This document shows positions 6,871 through 14,595 of a stretch of 20,800 nt of DNA, piece after piece. The translations under genes were made by a program, and so were the position numbers. Location: NCBI GenBank assembly GCA_002328865.1, contig DCWO01000081.1, positions 29,427 through 50,226 on the forward strand, in the 5' to 3' direction. The stretch comes from Dehalococcoidia bacterium UBA2160. GTDB taxonomy: Bacteria; Chloroflexota; Dehalococcoidia; Lucifugimonadales; UBA1123. Every line of letters starts with the position of its first letter. The first letter of the stretch is position 1. Under the pieces are notes generated by a model, which was not told the origin of the DNA, made no database searches, and saw only the letters and a program-made list of their open reading frames with translations.

Positions 6871-7923
6871 ATGAACTATCGATCAAAGTTGTTGAATAGA
6901 GCACGAGACGAGAGTGGCGTTACAGGATTGGAGACTGCGATCATCTTGATCGCATTCGTGGTCGTCGCCTCTGTTTTCGCGTTCACGGTTCTGTCCACGG
7001 GCATCTTCTCGGCAGAACGTGGTAAAGAGACCATTCATGCCGGGCTGACGGGCGCTCGGAGCTCGATGGAACTCAAGGGCTCAATCGTCTCCAACGGCGT
7101 TGCGAACAAAGTGCTGTCCACTGGTGACTCGGCATGGACACAATCCGCCAACGTGACGGCCACCGCCGACACAACCGACAAGAAAGAAGGCACTGCCAGT
7201 TCCGACCTCGCCATTGCCAGCGGCTTTACGACAGGCCTGGCAGCGTACGCCGACCTGTCTGCAACCGTCGACCTGAGCAGCATCGACTCCGTCAAGCTCT
7301 GGGTCAAGTACGGCACCACCACGGCTGCCGGCGACCTTGAGTTGATTCTCGACGATTCCGCTGCATGCGGCAGCTCCCTCGAGAACATCGACCTGCCGGT
7401 CCTCGTTGGAAGCACATGGACATCGGTAACCGTCGGCATCACGGACAACTCCGACATGACCGCGATCAAGTGCGTCGGCCTGAACCTGACGACTGACGAC
7501 GGCGCCCAGACAGCCAACCTGGACAACATCGTTGCGCAAGGTCAGGCGACCTCGCTGCTGGTAACTCTGGCTAACGCGCTTGAGGGCGAGCCAATCGACC
7601 TCACCGAGCCCGGCGACTCCGATGCCAACGGCCTGTCGGACTCCGACAGCAACCATACAGTTATCCTCACCTACACGGACAAGAACCAGGTGGTGCGAGA
7701 CGTGTACTGGACCAAGACCTTCGTGGGACAGAACGACAGCGACGACCTGCTGGAGTCCGGCGAGAAGGCGGAACTCAACGTGAGACTCACAGGCCTGTCG
7801 AGCTCCTACCCCGTGGTTGGGGACACGAGGTTCGACGTTGAGATCAGGGCAGAATCCGGCGGCTCCATCGTTGTGGAGCGCACGATGCCCGACCTGATCG
7901 ACACGGTGATGAACCTGAACTAA
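6871..7923 (+). CDS. Archaellin-like (archaeal-type flagellin) protein, copy 2
   Basis: This 350-residue paralogue of the upstream gene has the same layout: a class III signal peptide ending RARDESG, cleavage predicted before VTGLETAIILIAFVVV, an N-terminal helix, an inserted beta-rich domain, and a C-terminal domain with the loop DSDANGLSDSDSN near 249-261. The first 90 and last 120 residues are almost identical to copy 1 (about five changes in the C-terminal 125), while the middle differs far more, including a net loss of five residues after GDSAWT. The second pair could form a filament of mixed or alternating subunits or an alternative filament; this is inference. The start ATG has GGAG upstream as in copy 1. 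Its own leader and terminator indicate independent transcription. Confidence 0.88.
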   Translation: MNYRSKLLNRARDESGVTGLETAIILIAFVVVASVFAFTVLSTGIFSAERGKETIHAGLTGARSSMELKGSIVSNGVANKVLSTGDSAWTQSANVTATADTTDKKEGTASSDLAIASGFTTGLAAYADLSATVDLSSIDSVKLWVKYGTTTAAGDLELILDDSAACGSSLENIDLPVLVGSTWTSVTVGITDNSDMTAIKCVGLNLTTDDGAQTANLDNIVAQGQATSLLVTLANALEGEPIDLTEPGDSDANGLSDSDSNHTVILTYTDKNQVVRDVYWTKTFVGQNDSDDLLESGEKAELNVRLTGLSSSYPVVGDTRFDVEIRAESGGSIVVERTMPDLIDTVMNLN

Positions 7924-7954
7924 CGATCGCGTAGCAACGCAGATTGCTCAGAAC

Positions 7955-7992
7955 ACCGCCGCCCGAACGCATGCCGCTCGGGTGGCGGTTTG
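7955..7992 (+). terminator. Terminator of archaellin 2
   Basis: ACCGCCGCCCGA (7955-7966) pairs with TCGGGTGGCGGT (7978-7989), 12 pairs with one G-U, followed by only a short T-run. It is homologous to the hairpin after archaellin 1, including the preceding ATCGCGTAGCAAC. Confidence 0.75.
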
Positions 7993-8197
7993 GCGTGTGC
8001 GAGCATCCACGTCCTTGGATCCCACGACGGTCGGCTATCGGCAGGGTCGACATCGGTCGATTCGCACGCCGCCAAGGATGCTGAGAAAGGACTGGAACGG
8101 TTCCGCATCGTGTACCATTGTCGCGAACCCTACGTCACCGCGTCGTCGTCGTCCCACGGTCGTTCGGGCTCGGACACGATACAGAGGAGGCTCTGGC

Positions 8198-9202
8198 ATG
8201 TCAAAAGCCGCTGGAAACCGCAAGCTCTACGACGACACAATCGTGATCGACGGGCTCAACGTGAGCAACTGGGACAGCCCGAACGTCTACGACAGCCTGC
8301 ACAACGGCGGCGTAACCGCCATCAACGCGACAGTGGCGGTGTGGGACGGCTTCCGCGAGACGCTGGACAACATCACCGACTGGGTGCACCGGTTCGAAGA
8401 GCGCGGCGACAGGTTGCTCCAGGTCGGTGCTGTCGCGGACATCCACAAGGCCAAGGCAGAAGGCAAGACCGGCGTCATACTCGGGTGGCAGAACGCCGCT
8501 CCAATTGAAAACCGGCTCGACCGCCTCGCGTTGTTCCATGCTCTGGGCGTCCGCGTCATCCAGCTCACGTACAACGAACGGAACCTGCTGGGCAACGGCT
8601 GCTACGAGCGGACCGACGACGGCCTCAGCAACTTCGGCCAGGACGCGGTCAGAGAGATGAATCGCCTCGGCATTCTGATCGACCTCTCGCACGTCGGAGA
8701 TCGCACGACCCTCGAGGCTATCGATCTCTCCGAGAAACCGGTCGCGATCACCCACGCAAACGCTCGCTCGTTCTTCGAGCACGTCCGCAACAAGACCGAC
8801 GGCGCATTGAAGCTGCTGGTCGAAAAGAACGGGGTCATCGGCGCCAACGCGTTCCCGCCCTTTCTGCGAACGGGTTTCGAGTCGACCCTGAGCGACTACG
8901 TCGATGCCATCGACGACCTCGTTGAGCGCGCGGGAATCGACCACGTCGCAATCGGGACCGACTACACGCAGGACCAGCCGGCGTCGTTCTTCAACTGGCT
9001 CTTCGCCCAGCAGGGGACCAAGTACCAGGAGCGCCCGGTCGCCTATCCTGATCCGCTCCTCCATCCGGCGGGCATGGAAACACCGGACAGATTCTCCAAC
9101 ATCGCCACTGTACTCATCGAGCGCGGCTATCGCGACGAAGATGTGGTCAAAGTGCTGGGCGGCAACTGGCTCCGCCTCTTCGGCGAGGTCTGGGGAGAGT
9201 AG
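8198..9202 (+). CDS. Membrane dipeptidase (peptidase M19) family protein, divergent metal site
   Basis: This 334-residue TIM-barrel protein belongs to the renal/membrane dipeptidase family, which normally hydrolyses dipeptides with a two-zinc centre. The second-zinc histidines are visible in DLSHVG (His165) and THAN (His186), with the following Arg in VRN and Asp255 in IGTDY. The first-zinc motif HxD (usually DGHND) reads DGLNV at 18-22, and the bridging Glu (usually GxEG) is Gln98 in GWQNAAP. Metal use and dipeptide hydrolysis are therefore doubtful as in the classic enzymes; it may use one metal or another substrate. The start at 8198 has GAGGAGG at 8184-8190; an open extension upstream into the terminator region is not supported. 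No signal peptide is seen. It converges with the acyl-CoA synthetase with a 6-nt gap. Confidence 0.88.
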   Translation: MSKAAGNRKLYDDTIVIDGLNVSNWDSPNVYDSLHNGGVTAINATVAVWDGFRETLDNITDWVHRFEERGDRLLQVGAVADIHKAKAEGKTGVILGWQNAAPIENRLDRLALFHALGVRVIQLTYNERNLLGNGCYERTDDGLSNFGQDAVREMNRLGILIDLSHVGDRTTLEAIDLSEKPVAITHANARSFFEHVRNKTDGALKLLVEKNGVIGANAFPPFLRTGFESTLSDYVDAIDDLVERAGIDHVAIGTDYTQDQPASFFNWLFAQQGTKYQERPVAYPDPLLHPAGMETPDRFSNIATVLIERGYRDEDVVKVLGGNWLRLFGEVWGE

Positions 9203-9208
9203 GCGGCC

Positions 9209-10828
9209 CTATCCCGTCGATCCCTGGATGCGGCGATCCATTCCCGCCCATTCCCGCTCCCTGAGCACGAATTTCTGGATCTTGCCAGTCGCGGTCTTGG
9301 GCAGATCGCCGAACTCCACGTGCTTTGGCGCCTTGAAGTGGGCGATCCGGTCTCGAGAGAACTGGATTATTTCGTCTGCTCCGACGACAATTCCATTCCG
9401 AGGTGTGATGAATGCTTTGACCACCTCTCCCCACTGGTCGTCGGGAACCCCCACAACGCACACTTCGAGGACGCTCGGGTGCTCCATGATGACTTTCTCG
9501 ACCTCCATCGTGGAGATGTTCTCGCCTCCGGAGATGATGACGTCCTTCGCTCGGTCCCGGAGTTCGATGTAGCCGTCCGGATGCCAGACGCCCAGATCGC
9601 CGGAGTGGAACCACCCGCCGGCGAACGCAGTGGCCGAGGCCTCGGTGTCTTCAAAGTACCCGAGCATGACGTTGTTGCCCCTCATGACAACCTCGCCCAT
9701 GGTCTCGCTGTCTTTCGGCACGTCGTTCATGTTCTCGTCCACGACTCTGAGGTGCGGGCCGAATATGGCAAACGGCACACCCTGACGCGATTTCAGGAGC
9801 GCTCGTTCTTCGACGGGCAGATCGTCCCAGCCTGGTTGCGGGGCGCAGATCGTGTGCGGCCCATACGTCTCGGTCAGACCGTACGCGTGGTGAATATACG
9901 CGCCCATGCCCTCGACCGTTCGCAGCACCTGTGGCGCGGGTGGCGCTCCGGCCGTCATGATCGTCAACCCTGACAGGTCCTGGCTCGCGGCTTCAGGGGA
10001 CGAGTACATCATCGTGAGCACGGTAGGCGCGCAACACATGTTTGTGATGTTGTGGAGCGATATCAGGCGGAAGATCTCAGCGGCCTCGACACGCCGCAGG
10101 CAGAAGTGCGTGGCCCCGACCGCGGTGACGCCCCACGTGTGGCACCAGCCGTTGCAGTGGAACATCGGCAGCGTCCAGAGGTACTTGCTGCGAGGGTTGA
10201 CACCCGATTCCAGGATTTCGCCGAGAGCGTTCAGGTACGCGCCGCGAGCCGAGTACTGCACCCCTTTCGGCCTGCCGGTGGTGCCCGACGTATAGTTGAT
10301 CGCAATCGGGTCGAGCTCGGATTCAAGGTCGGTCCGATGGGCGCCGGGCGGCGACGAATCGAGAAACGCCTCGTACTCCGGGCCCGGAATCGCGTCGGAT
10401 TTCGGGTGCGTGTCGACGACCTGGACGAAGGTCGACACCTCCGGAACCTCGTCGAGAAATCCGAGCACCGTGTCGGCGTACTCAGAATCGAACACGAGCA
10501 CCTTCGCGCCGGAGTGCTGCAAAATGTACGTGATCTCCCGCCCGGACAACCGCATGTTGATGGCCACCAGCATCGCGCCCAGGCTCAATGGACCGTAGTG
10601 GCCCTCGAGCATCTGCGGGATGTTGGGCAGCAGAAACGCCACCCTGTCGCCCTTGCCGACCCCGGCCTGTTTCAGTGCGCCGGCCAGCCGGTTCACTCGG
10701 TCCGCGAACTCGGAGTAGCTGTACGTCCGGTCCCCGTACACGACGGCGGGCTTGTCCGGGTACACGGCAGCACTTCGATCCAGGAACGAAATCGGGTTGA
10801 GGTGGTGGAGCGATACGTGGTCATCCAT
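9209..10828 (-). CDS. AMP-forming acyl-CoA synthetase
   Basis: This 539-residue member of the ANL superfamily activates a carboxylic acid to acyl-AMP and then to acyl-CoA. Motifs are in order: the P-loop YTSGTTGRPKG (179-189), HAYGLTETYG (314-323), GWFHSGDLG (405-413), the hinge region IELRDRAKDVIISGGENIS, and the catalytic lysine Lys516 in KTATGKIQK. Length and the segments PMFHCNGWCHTWG and RGNNVMLGYF place it near medium-chain, benzoate/AAE-like and methylmercaptopropionate-CoA ligases; the substrate cannot be read from sequence. The start ATG at 10828 is the first in frame after a stop two codons upstream. It is divergent from the lactonase gene, with a good promoter at 10862-10890. Confidence 0.94.
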   Translation of the reverse strand: MDDHVSLHHLNPISFLDRSAAVYPDKPAVVYGDRTYSYSEFADRVNRLAGALKQAGVGKGDRVAFLLPNIPQMLEGHYGPLSLGAMLVAINMRLSGREITYILQHSGAKVLVFDSEYADTVLGFLDEVPEVSTFVQVVDTHPKSDAIPGPEYEAFLDSSPPGAHRTDLESELDPIAINYTSGTTGRPKGVQYSARGAYLNALGEILESGVNPRSKYLWTLPMFHCNGWCHTWGVTAVGATHFCLRRVEAAEIFRLISLHNITNMCCAPTVLTMMYSSPEAASQDLSGLTIMTAGAPPAPQVLRTVEGMGAYIHHAYGLTETYGPHTICAPQPGWDDLPVEERALLKSRQGVPFAIFGPHLRVVDENMNDVPKDSETMGEVVMRGNNVMLGYFEDTEASATAFAGGWFHSGDLGVWHPDGYIELRDRAKDVIISGGENISTMEVEKVIMEHPSVLEVCVVGVPDDQWGEVVKAFITPRNGIVVGADEIIQFSRDRIAHFKAPKHVEFGDLPKTATGKIQKFVLREREWAGMDRRIQGSTG

Positions 10829-10861
10829 GCTTCACATGCATCCTTTTAGAGAATGCGTCGG

Positions 10862-10890
10862 AGTGTACCAACGGTGCGGGGCTTCGTCAA
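10862..10890 (-). promoter_or_regulatory. Sigma-70-type promoter of the acyl-CoA synthetase
   Basis: On the - strand, TTGACG (10885-10890) and TACACT (10862-10867) are separated by exactly 17 nt, and TGG precedes the -10 as an extended element. Transcription would start near 10855, about 27 nt before the ATG. Confidence 0.55.
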
Positions 10891-11013
10891 CTAAACGTCC
10901 GACTCGCCACGTGTGACGCGGGACGATTGACGCGGCTGAATTCCGCCTCGACGATCATTTCCGGAGGGCCGGGGTGGAACCTGAGACACTCTACAGGCGC
11001 TTCACGCGTGCGA

Positions 11014-11019
11014 TACAAT
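11014..11019 (+). promoter_or_regulatory. Possible -10 box of the lactonase gene
   Basis: TACAAT, within GATACAATT, lies 41 nt before the lactonase ATG. There is no good -35 at the normal distance, so this is tentative. Confidence 0.3.
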
Positions 11020-11060
11020 TGCGGCGCTCAACGACAACTCAGCGCGAGAGGAGAGGCGCC

Positions 11061-12149
11061 ATGACCGGCTCACAGGCTCAACACACGATCTTCTACGTGG
11101 GCACGTACACCCGAACGACGAGCGAAGGCATTTACGTATGCCGCATGGACAACGACACCGGCGCCGTGGAGCAGCTCTCCGCCATCGGAGGCGTCGAGAA
11201 CCCGTCGTTCGTTGCCCTCAATCCGCGTGGAGACCGCCTGTACGCGGTGTCCGAGATCGACGAGTACGAAGGCGAATCCAGCGGCGCGGTGTGCGCATAC
11301 GCGGTCTCGGCCGATTCAGGGGCGCTGACCTTCTTGAATCGGCAACCGACCGGCGGTCCGGGGCCGTGCCACTTGACCGTGGACGCGACCGGACGGTACG
11401 TCCTCGTCGCCAACTACCAGGGAGGCAGCCTGTGCATGTTGCCGGTCGGCGTTAACGGGAGTCTGGAGGCGATGTCGGACTTCGTCCAGCATGACGGATC
11501 GAGTGTAAACGAGCGACGTCAAGGTGGCCCGCATGCTCACTCGGTGAACCTGGACGCCGCCAACCGATTCCTCTTCGCCCCAGACCTGGGTATGGACAAG
11601 GTCACTGTCTACAGATTGGAACTTGAGCAAGGCAAAATCGTGCTTAACGATGTCCCGTTCATCCGATCTGCTCCGGGCGCCGGACCCCGGCATTTCGCGC
11701 TCCATCCGGCTGGCGGCTATGCTTATGTGATCAACGAGCTCGTCTCGACGGTGACGGCGTACCGGCACGACTCTGATGCCGGAACGCTCCTGGAACTGCA
11801 GACGGTTTCGACGCTGCCCGAAGGGTACGCGGAACGGAGCTTCACAGCGGACCTGCACATCCATCCGAACGGCAGGTTCTTGTACGGCTCCAACCGAGGG
11901 CACGACAGCATCGCCATCTTCGAGATCGACGGCCACAGCGGGCTGCTCTCGATCGTCGGAATCGAGCCGACAGGCGGCGCCAACCCACGCAACTTCGCGA
12001 TCAGTCCGAATGGCCGGTTCCTGTTGGCTGAGAATCAGGACTCTGACTTGATAGTCACGTTCGAGATAGACTCGCAGACGGGCGAGCTCACGGCGACAAG
12101 CGACGTGGCCAACGTCCCGATGCCGGTCTGCATCGTGTTCGCGACGTAG
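11061..12149 (+). CDS. Lactonase, seven-bladed beta-propeller family
   Basis: This 362-residue protein of the 6-phosphogluconolactonase (YbhE/Pgl) propeller family typically hydrolyses sugar or related lactones. Blade repeats recur as NPSFVALNPRGDRLYAV, GPCHLTVDATGRYVLVANY, GPRHFALHPAGGYAYVINE, ADLHIHPNGRFLYGSNRG and NPRNFAISPNGRFLLAENQD. The conserved GGPHAHSV (His158 and His160) and GPRH (His211) lie at the expected active-site positions of the family. It has no signal peptide and is likely cytoplasmic. The start at 11061 follows GAGAGGAGAGG; the open frame upstream to 10974 crosses the promoter region. The substrate may be 6-phosphogluconolactone or another lactone. No other pentose phosphate gene is nearby. 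Confidence 0.9.
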   Translation: MTGSQAQHTIFYVGTYTRTTSEGIYVCRMDNDTGAVEQLSAIGGVENPSFVALNPRGDRLYAVSEIDEYEGESSGAVCAYAVSADSGALTFLNRQPTGGPGPCHLTVDATGRYVLVANYQGGSLCMLPVGVNGSLEAMSDFVQHDGSSVNERRQGGPHAHSVNLDAANRFLFAPDLGMDKVTVYRLELEQGKIVLNDVPFIRSAPGAGPRHFALHPAGGYAYVINELVSTVTAYRHDSDAGTLLELQTVSTLPEGYAERSFTADLHIHPNGRFLYGSNRGHDSIAIFEIDGHSGLLSIVGIEPTGGANPRNFAISPNGRFLLAENQDSDLIVTFEIDSQTGELTATSDVANVPMPVCIVFAT

Positions 12150-12169
12150 CTGAATTGGACTCGGCCTGA

Positions 12170-12232
12170 AGATCATGCCTGAGGCAGATTCGCCCAAGGC
12201 GAACCAAGGTCACCGGGCCGGGCGCATGATCT
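12170..12232. repeat. Nested inverted-repeat element
   Basis: AGATCATGC (12170-12178) is the perfect reverse complement of GCATGATCT (12224-12232). Inside are a hairpin TTCGCC-CAA-GGCGAA (12189-12203) and a short CCGG-G-CCGG. The whole 63 nt could fold as a multi-branched structure on either strand. It lies between the converging lactonase and MBL genes, directly before a copy of the 23-nt repeat. No T-run is present. Confidence 0.5.
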
Positions 12233-12234
12233 GG

Positions 12235-12257
12235 TGCTCTGGCCCTTCAGCGCCAAG
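12235..12257. repeat. Dispersed 23-nt repeat, copy 2
   Basis: This matches 4325-4347 at 21 of 23 positions (TGCTCTGGCCC, TTCAG, CGCCAAG). Like copy 1 it lies between converging genes. Its hairpin is weaker because one pair is lost. Confidence 0.4.
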
Positions 12258-12270
12258 CGTGGCTCCTGCC

Positions 12271-13071
12271 TTACACGCCCTGCCAGTAGCGCTTGCCCTC
12301 GATGCGCACGAATCGGCCGAAGCCGGGGTCGGGGAAGTGGCCGGCTGAGACCATCGAACCGTCCGCCTCCAAGCCGTCCAACACCGTGTGCCGCGTGGCT
12401 CGGGCTGCGTCTTTGTCCTGGTCGTACGTGGCGCACCAGTCGGTGAAGTACGCCTGAATCGGGTTGCCTGCAACGTCGCCGAGGATGTACCCGCGCTCGC
12501 CGTTCGACGCTATGGCGAACGACATGTGGCCCGGGGTGTGTCCAGGGGTGAGCACCGCGGTCATCTCGTTAGTGACGTTGTATCCGTCGTCCATCAAGTC
12601 GAGGATGTCGAGATCGTCGAGCGGGACCATCTGGTCGCCGATGAACGCGGCTTTTTCAAGCACGGACGGCTTGGACCAATAATCCCAGTCCTGCCGCGGC
12701 GCCAGGTAGCGGGCGTTGGGGAAGGTTGGCTTGCCGTCGATAAGATTCCAGCCTATGTGGTCTGGATGAAGGTGTGTGAAAACGACCAGATCGACGGCGT
12801 CGCGGTCGACGCTCTTCGCCTTCAACTCGTCCATCAACGGCGCTCCGGGCAACTGCAAGCCAGTGTCGACTACGATCAACTTGCCGCCCGACCTGACAGC
12901 GGTAGTGCCCATTCGACCGGCGGTCTGGTCGTTCTCATCGAGAATGCCGGGAACCTCGCGCCACTGTTCGATCGTCGTGTCAGGGAACGTGTCCAGCGGA
13001 TTTCCTGTCGAGATGCCGTCATGAAGCGAGATCATTTCGACGTTCCCAACGTTGACTGTATAGTCAGGCAT
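12271..13071 (-). CDS. MBL-fold metallo-hydrolase (lactonase-like)
   Basis: This 266-residue metallo-beta-lactamase-fold protein has every metal ligand: HLHPDH (His100, His102, Asp104, His105), His182 in TPGHTPGH, Asp199 in LGDV and His245 in SAGHF. The layout and the long N-terminal lead resemble the AiiA/quorum-quenching lactonase and related hydrolase branch, but substrate cannot be assigned. No signal peptide is seen, so it is cytoplasmic. The start ATG at 13071 has GGAGGAG just upstream. It lies 37 nt after the CaiB-like gene on the same strand, so the two are probably one operon, suggesting hydrolysis of a lactone, ester or thioester in the same pathway. Confidence 0.92.
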   Translation of the reverse strand: MPDYTVNVGNVEMISLHDGISTGNPLDTFPDTTIEQWREVPGILDENDQTAGRMGTTAVRSGGKLIVVDTGLQLPGAPLMDELKAKSVDRDAVDLVVFTHLHPDHIGWNLIDGKPTFPNARYLAPRQDWDYWSKPSVLEKAAFIGDQMVPLDDLDILDLMDDGYNVTNEMTAVLTPGHTPGHMSFAIASNGERGYILGDVAGNPIQAYFTDWCATYDQDKDAARATRHTVLDGLEADGSMVSAGHFPDPGFGRFVRIEGKRYWQGV

Positions 13072-13108
13072 TTCTCCTCCTCATTTCATCCGGTTTGTCG
13101 AGTTGGCC

Positions 13109-14350
13109 CTACAGGATCACTCCCGCTTCTTGTAGCTTGGTTATGTCGTCCCAAGTGTAGTCGAGCATTTCGGTCAGCACGACCTCGGTATCCTCGCCCA
13201 GCGCTGGCGCCATCTTGCGCGTCGACAATGGTGTCTCGCTGTACGTCAGAGGAGTCTGGTGCCACTTGGTCTGCCCGAGCATGTGATGGTCGAAGTCGAT
13301 CAAGTAGTTGTTGGCGATGACCTGGGGGTCGTTTGGGAGGTCCATGGTGGACTGCACTCGCTCCCAGATCAAGTCTCCGGCGGCGTCCAAGGCCTGTCCC
13401 CAATGGTCGCGAGTCTTGGTCGCAAAGATCGCGTCGAGCATCTCGATCAGCTCCACGCGGTTGTTCAGTCGCGCCTCCGTCGTTGAGAAGCGCGGATCCT
13501 CCACCAAATCCGGCCTTTCGATGCCGGCGCAGAACGGCGGCCAGAAGCGCTCCCCTTGATTCATTGACAGAGCAATCCACTTGCCGTCTTTGCACTTGTA
13601 GGAGTGCCAGAGGATGTTGTTGACTTCGGTGCGGTCCTGGCGCTGCACCTCTTTGCCGGCCAACAACGCGATGCCGTCGCGCATTCCACCCAACCACATG
13701 AGACTGCCCAAATGCGATGCATCGACTCTCTGACCGACGCCGTACCGCTCTCGGTGCATCAAGGCGCCCAGAACCCCGTACGAGAGCATGATGCCCGCGA
13801 TCTGGTCTGCCATGCCCTGCATGTTGTACGGGACGCCGTCGTCGGGGCCGCCCCACCAGAGACTACCGGAGCGAGCCTCGCCGGTCAGCGCGAATGTGGG
13901 CTTGCCGGAGTCCGGGCCTTCGGGGCCGTATCCGGTGGCCGAGCCGTACACGATTCGCGGGTTCAGCTCGTTCAGATCGTCGTAACCAAGACCCAGTCGC
14001 TCGGCTACGCCTTGTCGAAAGTTCTGGACGAAAACATCGGACTTCTCGACCAGCTTTTGCATCACCCGTTTCCCGTCGGGGTGTTTGAGGTTCAGGGCGA
14101 TTCCGCGCTTCTGCCGGTTCAGCGCTTCGAAGTAGTGTGAGCTCAGCCTGCCGAACTCGTCGGTGCCAATGCCGCTGACTCGTGAGTATTGCCGGCCGTG
14201 ATCGCCGTCGAGCGACTCGACCTTGATGACCTCGGCGCCCAGGTCGGCCAGCATCATCGTGGCCACCGGCCCGAACTGCCACATGGTCCAGTCGATCACG
14301 CGGATGCCGTCGAGCGGTCCTTTTACGGTGGCGTTGTCGTCGTCAGTCAT
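13109..14350 (-). CDS. CaiB/BaiF family CoA transferase
   Basis: This 413-residue class III CoA transferase moves CoA between carboxylic acids through an enzyme-bound anhydride; the family also includes alpha-methylacyl-CoA racemase. GIRVIDWTMWQFGPVATMML opens the Rossmann-like core, followed by LGAEVIKVE, LNRQKRGIALNLK and FVQNFRQGVAERLGL. The probable catalytic Asp is Asp182 in GMADQIAG, followed by GVGQRVDASH. Start ATG 14350 has GAGG 7 nt upstream; a GTG at 14371 is open in frame but less likely. An extended -10 lies at 14403-14411. The partner acids are unknown. Multiple CaiB paralogues are typical of SAR202-type Chloroflexota, which fits the host assignment. Confidence 0.93.
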   Translation of the reverse strand: MTDDDNATVKGPLDGIRVIDWTMWQFGPVATMMLADLGAEVIKVESLDGDHGRQYSRVSGIGTDEFGRLSSHYFEALNRQKRGIALNLKHPDGKRVMQKLVEKSDVFVQNFRQGVAERLGLGYDDLNELNPRIVYGSATGYGPEGPDSGKPTFALTGEARSGSLWWGGPDDGVPYNMQGMADQIAGIMLSYGVLGALMHRERYGVGQRVDASHLGSLMWLGGMRDGIALLAGKEVQRQDRTEVNNILWHSYKCKDGKWIALSMNQGERFWPPFCAGIERPDLVEDPRFSTTEARLNNRVELIEMLDAIFATKTRDHWGQALDAAGDLIWERVQSTMDLPNDPQVIANNYLIDFDHHMLGQTKWHQTPLTYSETPLSTRKMAPALGEDTEVVLTEMLDYTWDDITKLQEAGVIL

Positions 14351-14402
14351 GCGGAGGCCTCGCTGGTGCACTGCCCCGGACGGCGGCAGCGCGATTTTCG
14401 CA

Positions 14403-14411
14403 ATTCTACCA
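14403..14411 (-). promoter_or_regulatory. Extended -10 promoter of the CaiB-MBL operon
   Basis: On the - strand TGGTAGAAT reads as an extended -10 (TGN plus TAGAAT), about 53 nt before the CaiB ATG. The -35 region is poor, as is normal for extended -10 promoters. Confidence 0.4.
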
Positions 14412-14595
14412 CGCTCTTGTGATGACGCCAGCGTGGCTGTGCGACTCCGCAGAACGGCGCGGAACCGTGTCAGGGCCGCGCTATGCGATCGCCCACGCGG
14501 TCTCGATTCCCCTCACTGAACCAGCCCACCTGCTCAGTCATGCAGGCGCCGGTTGTTCGACGCCTCGGGCTTGGGACGTGAATATGTTGGCGCGG

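Noticed and set aside
8201..9064. Open frame of 287 codons on the - strand
   Set aside because: It mirrors the dipeptidase-family gene, which has clear motifs and a strong Shine-Dalgarno.
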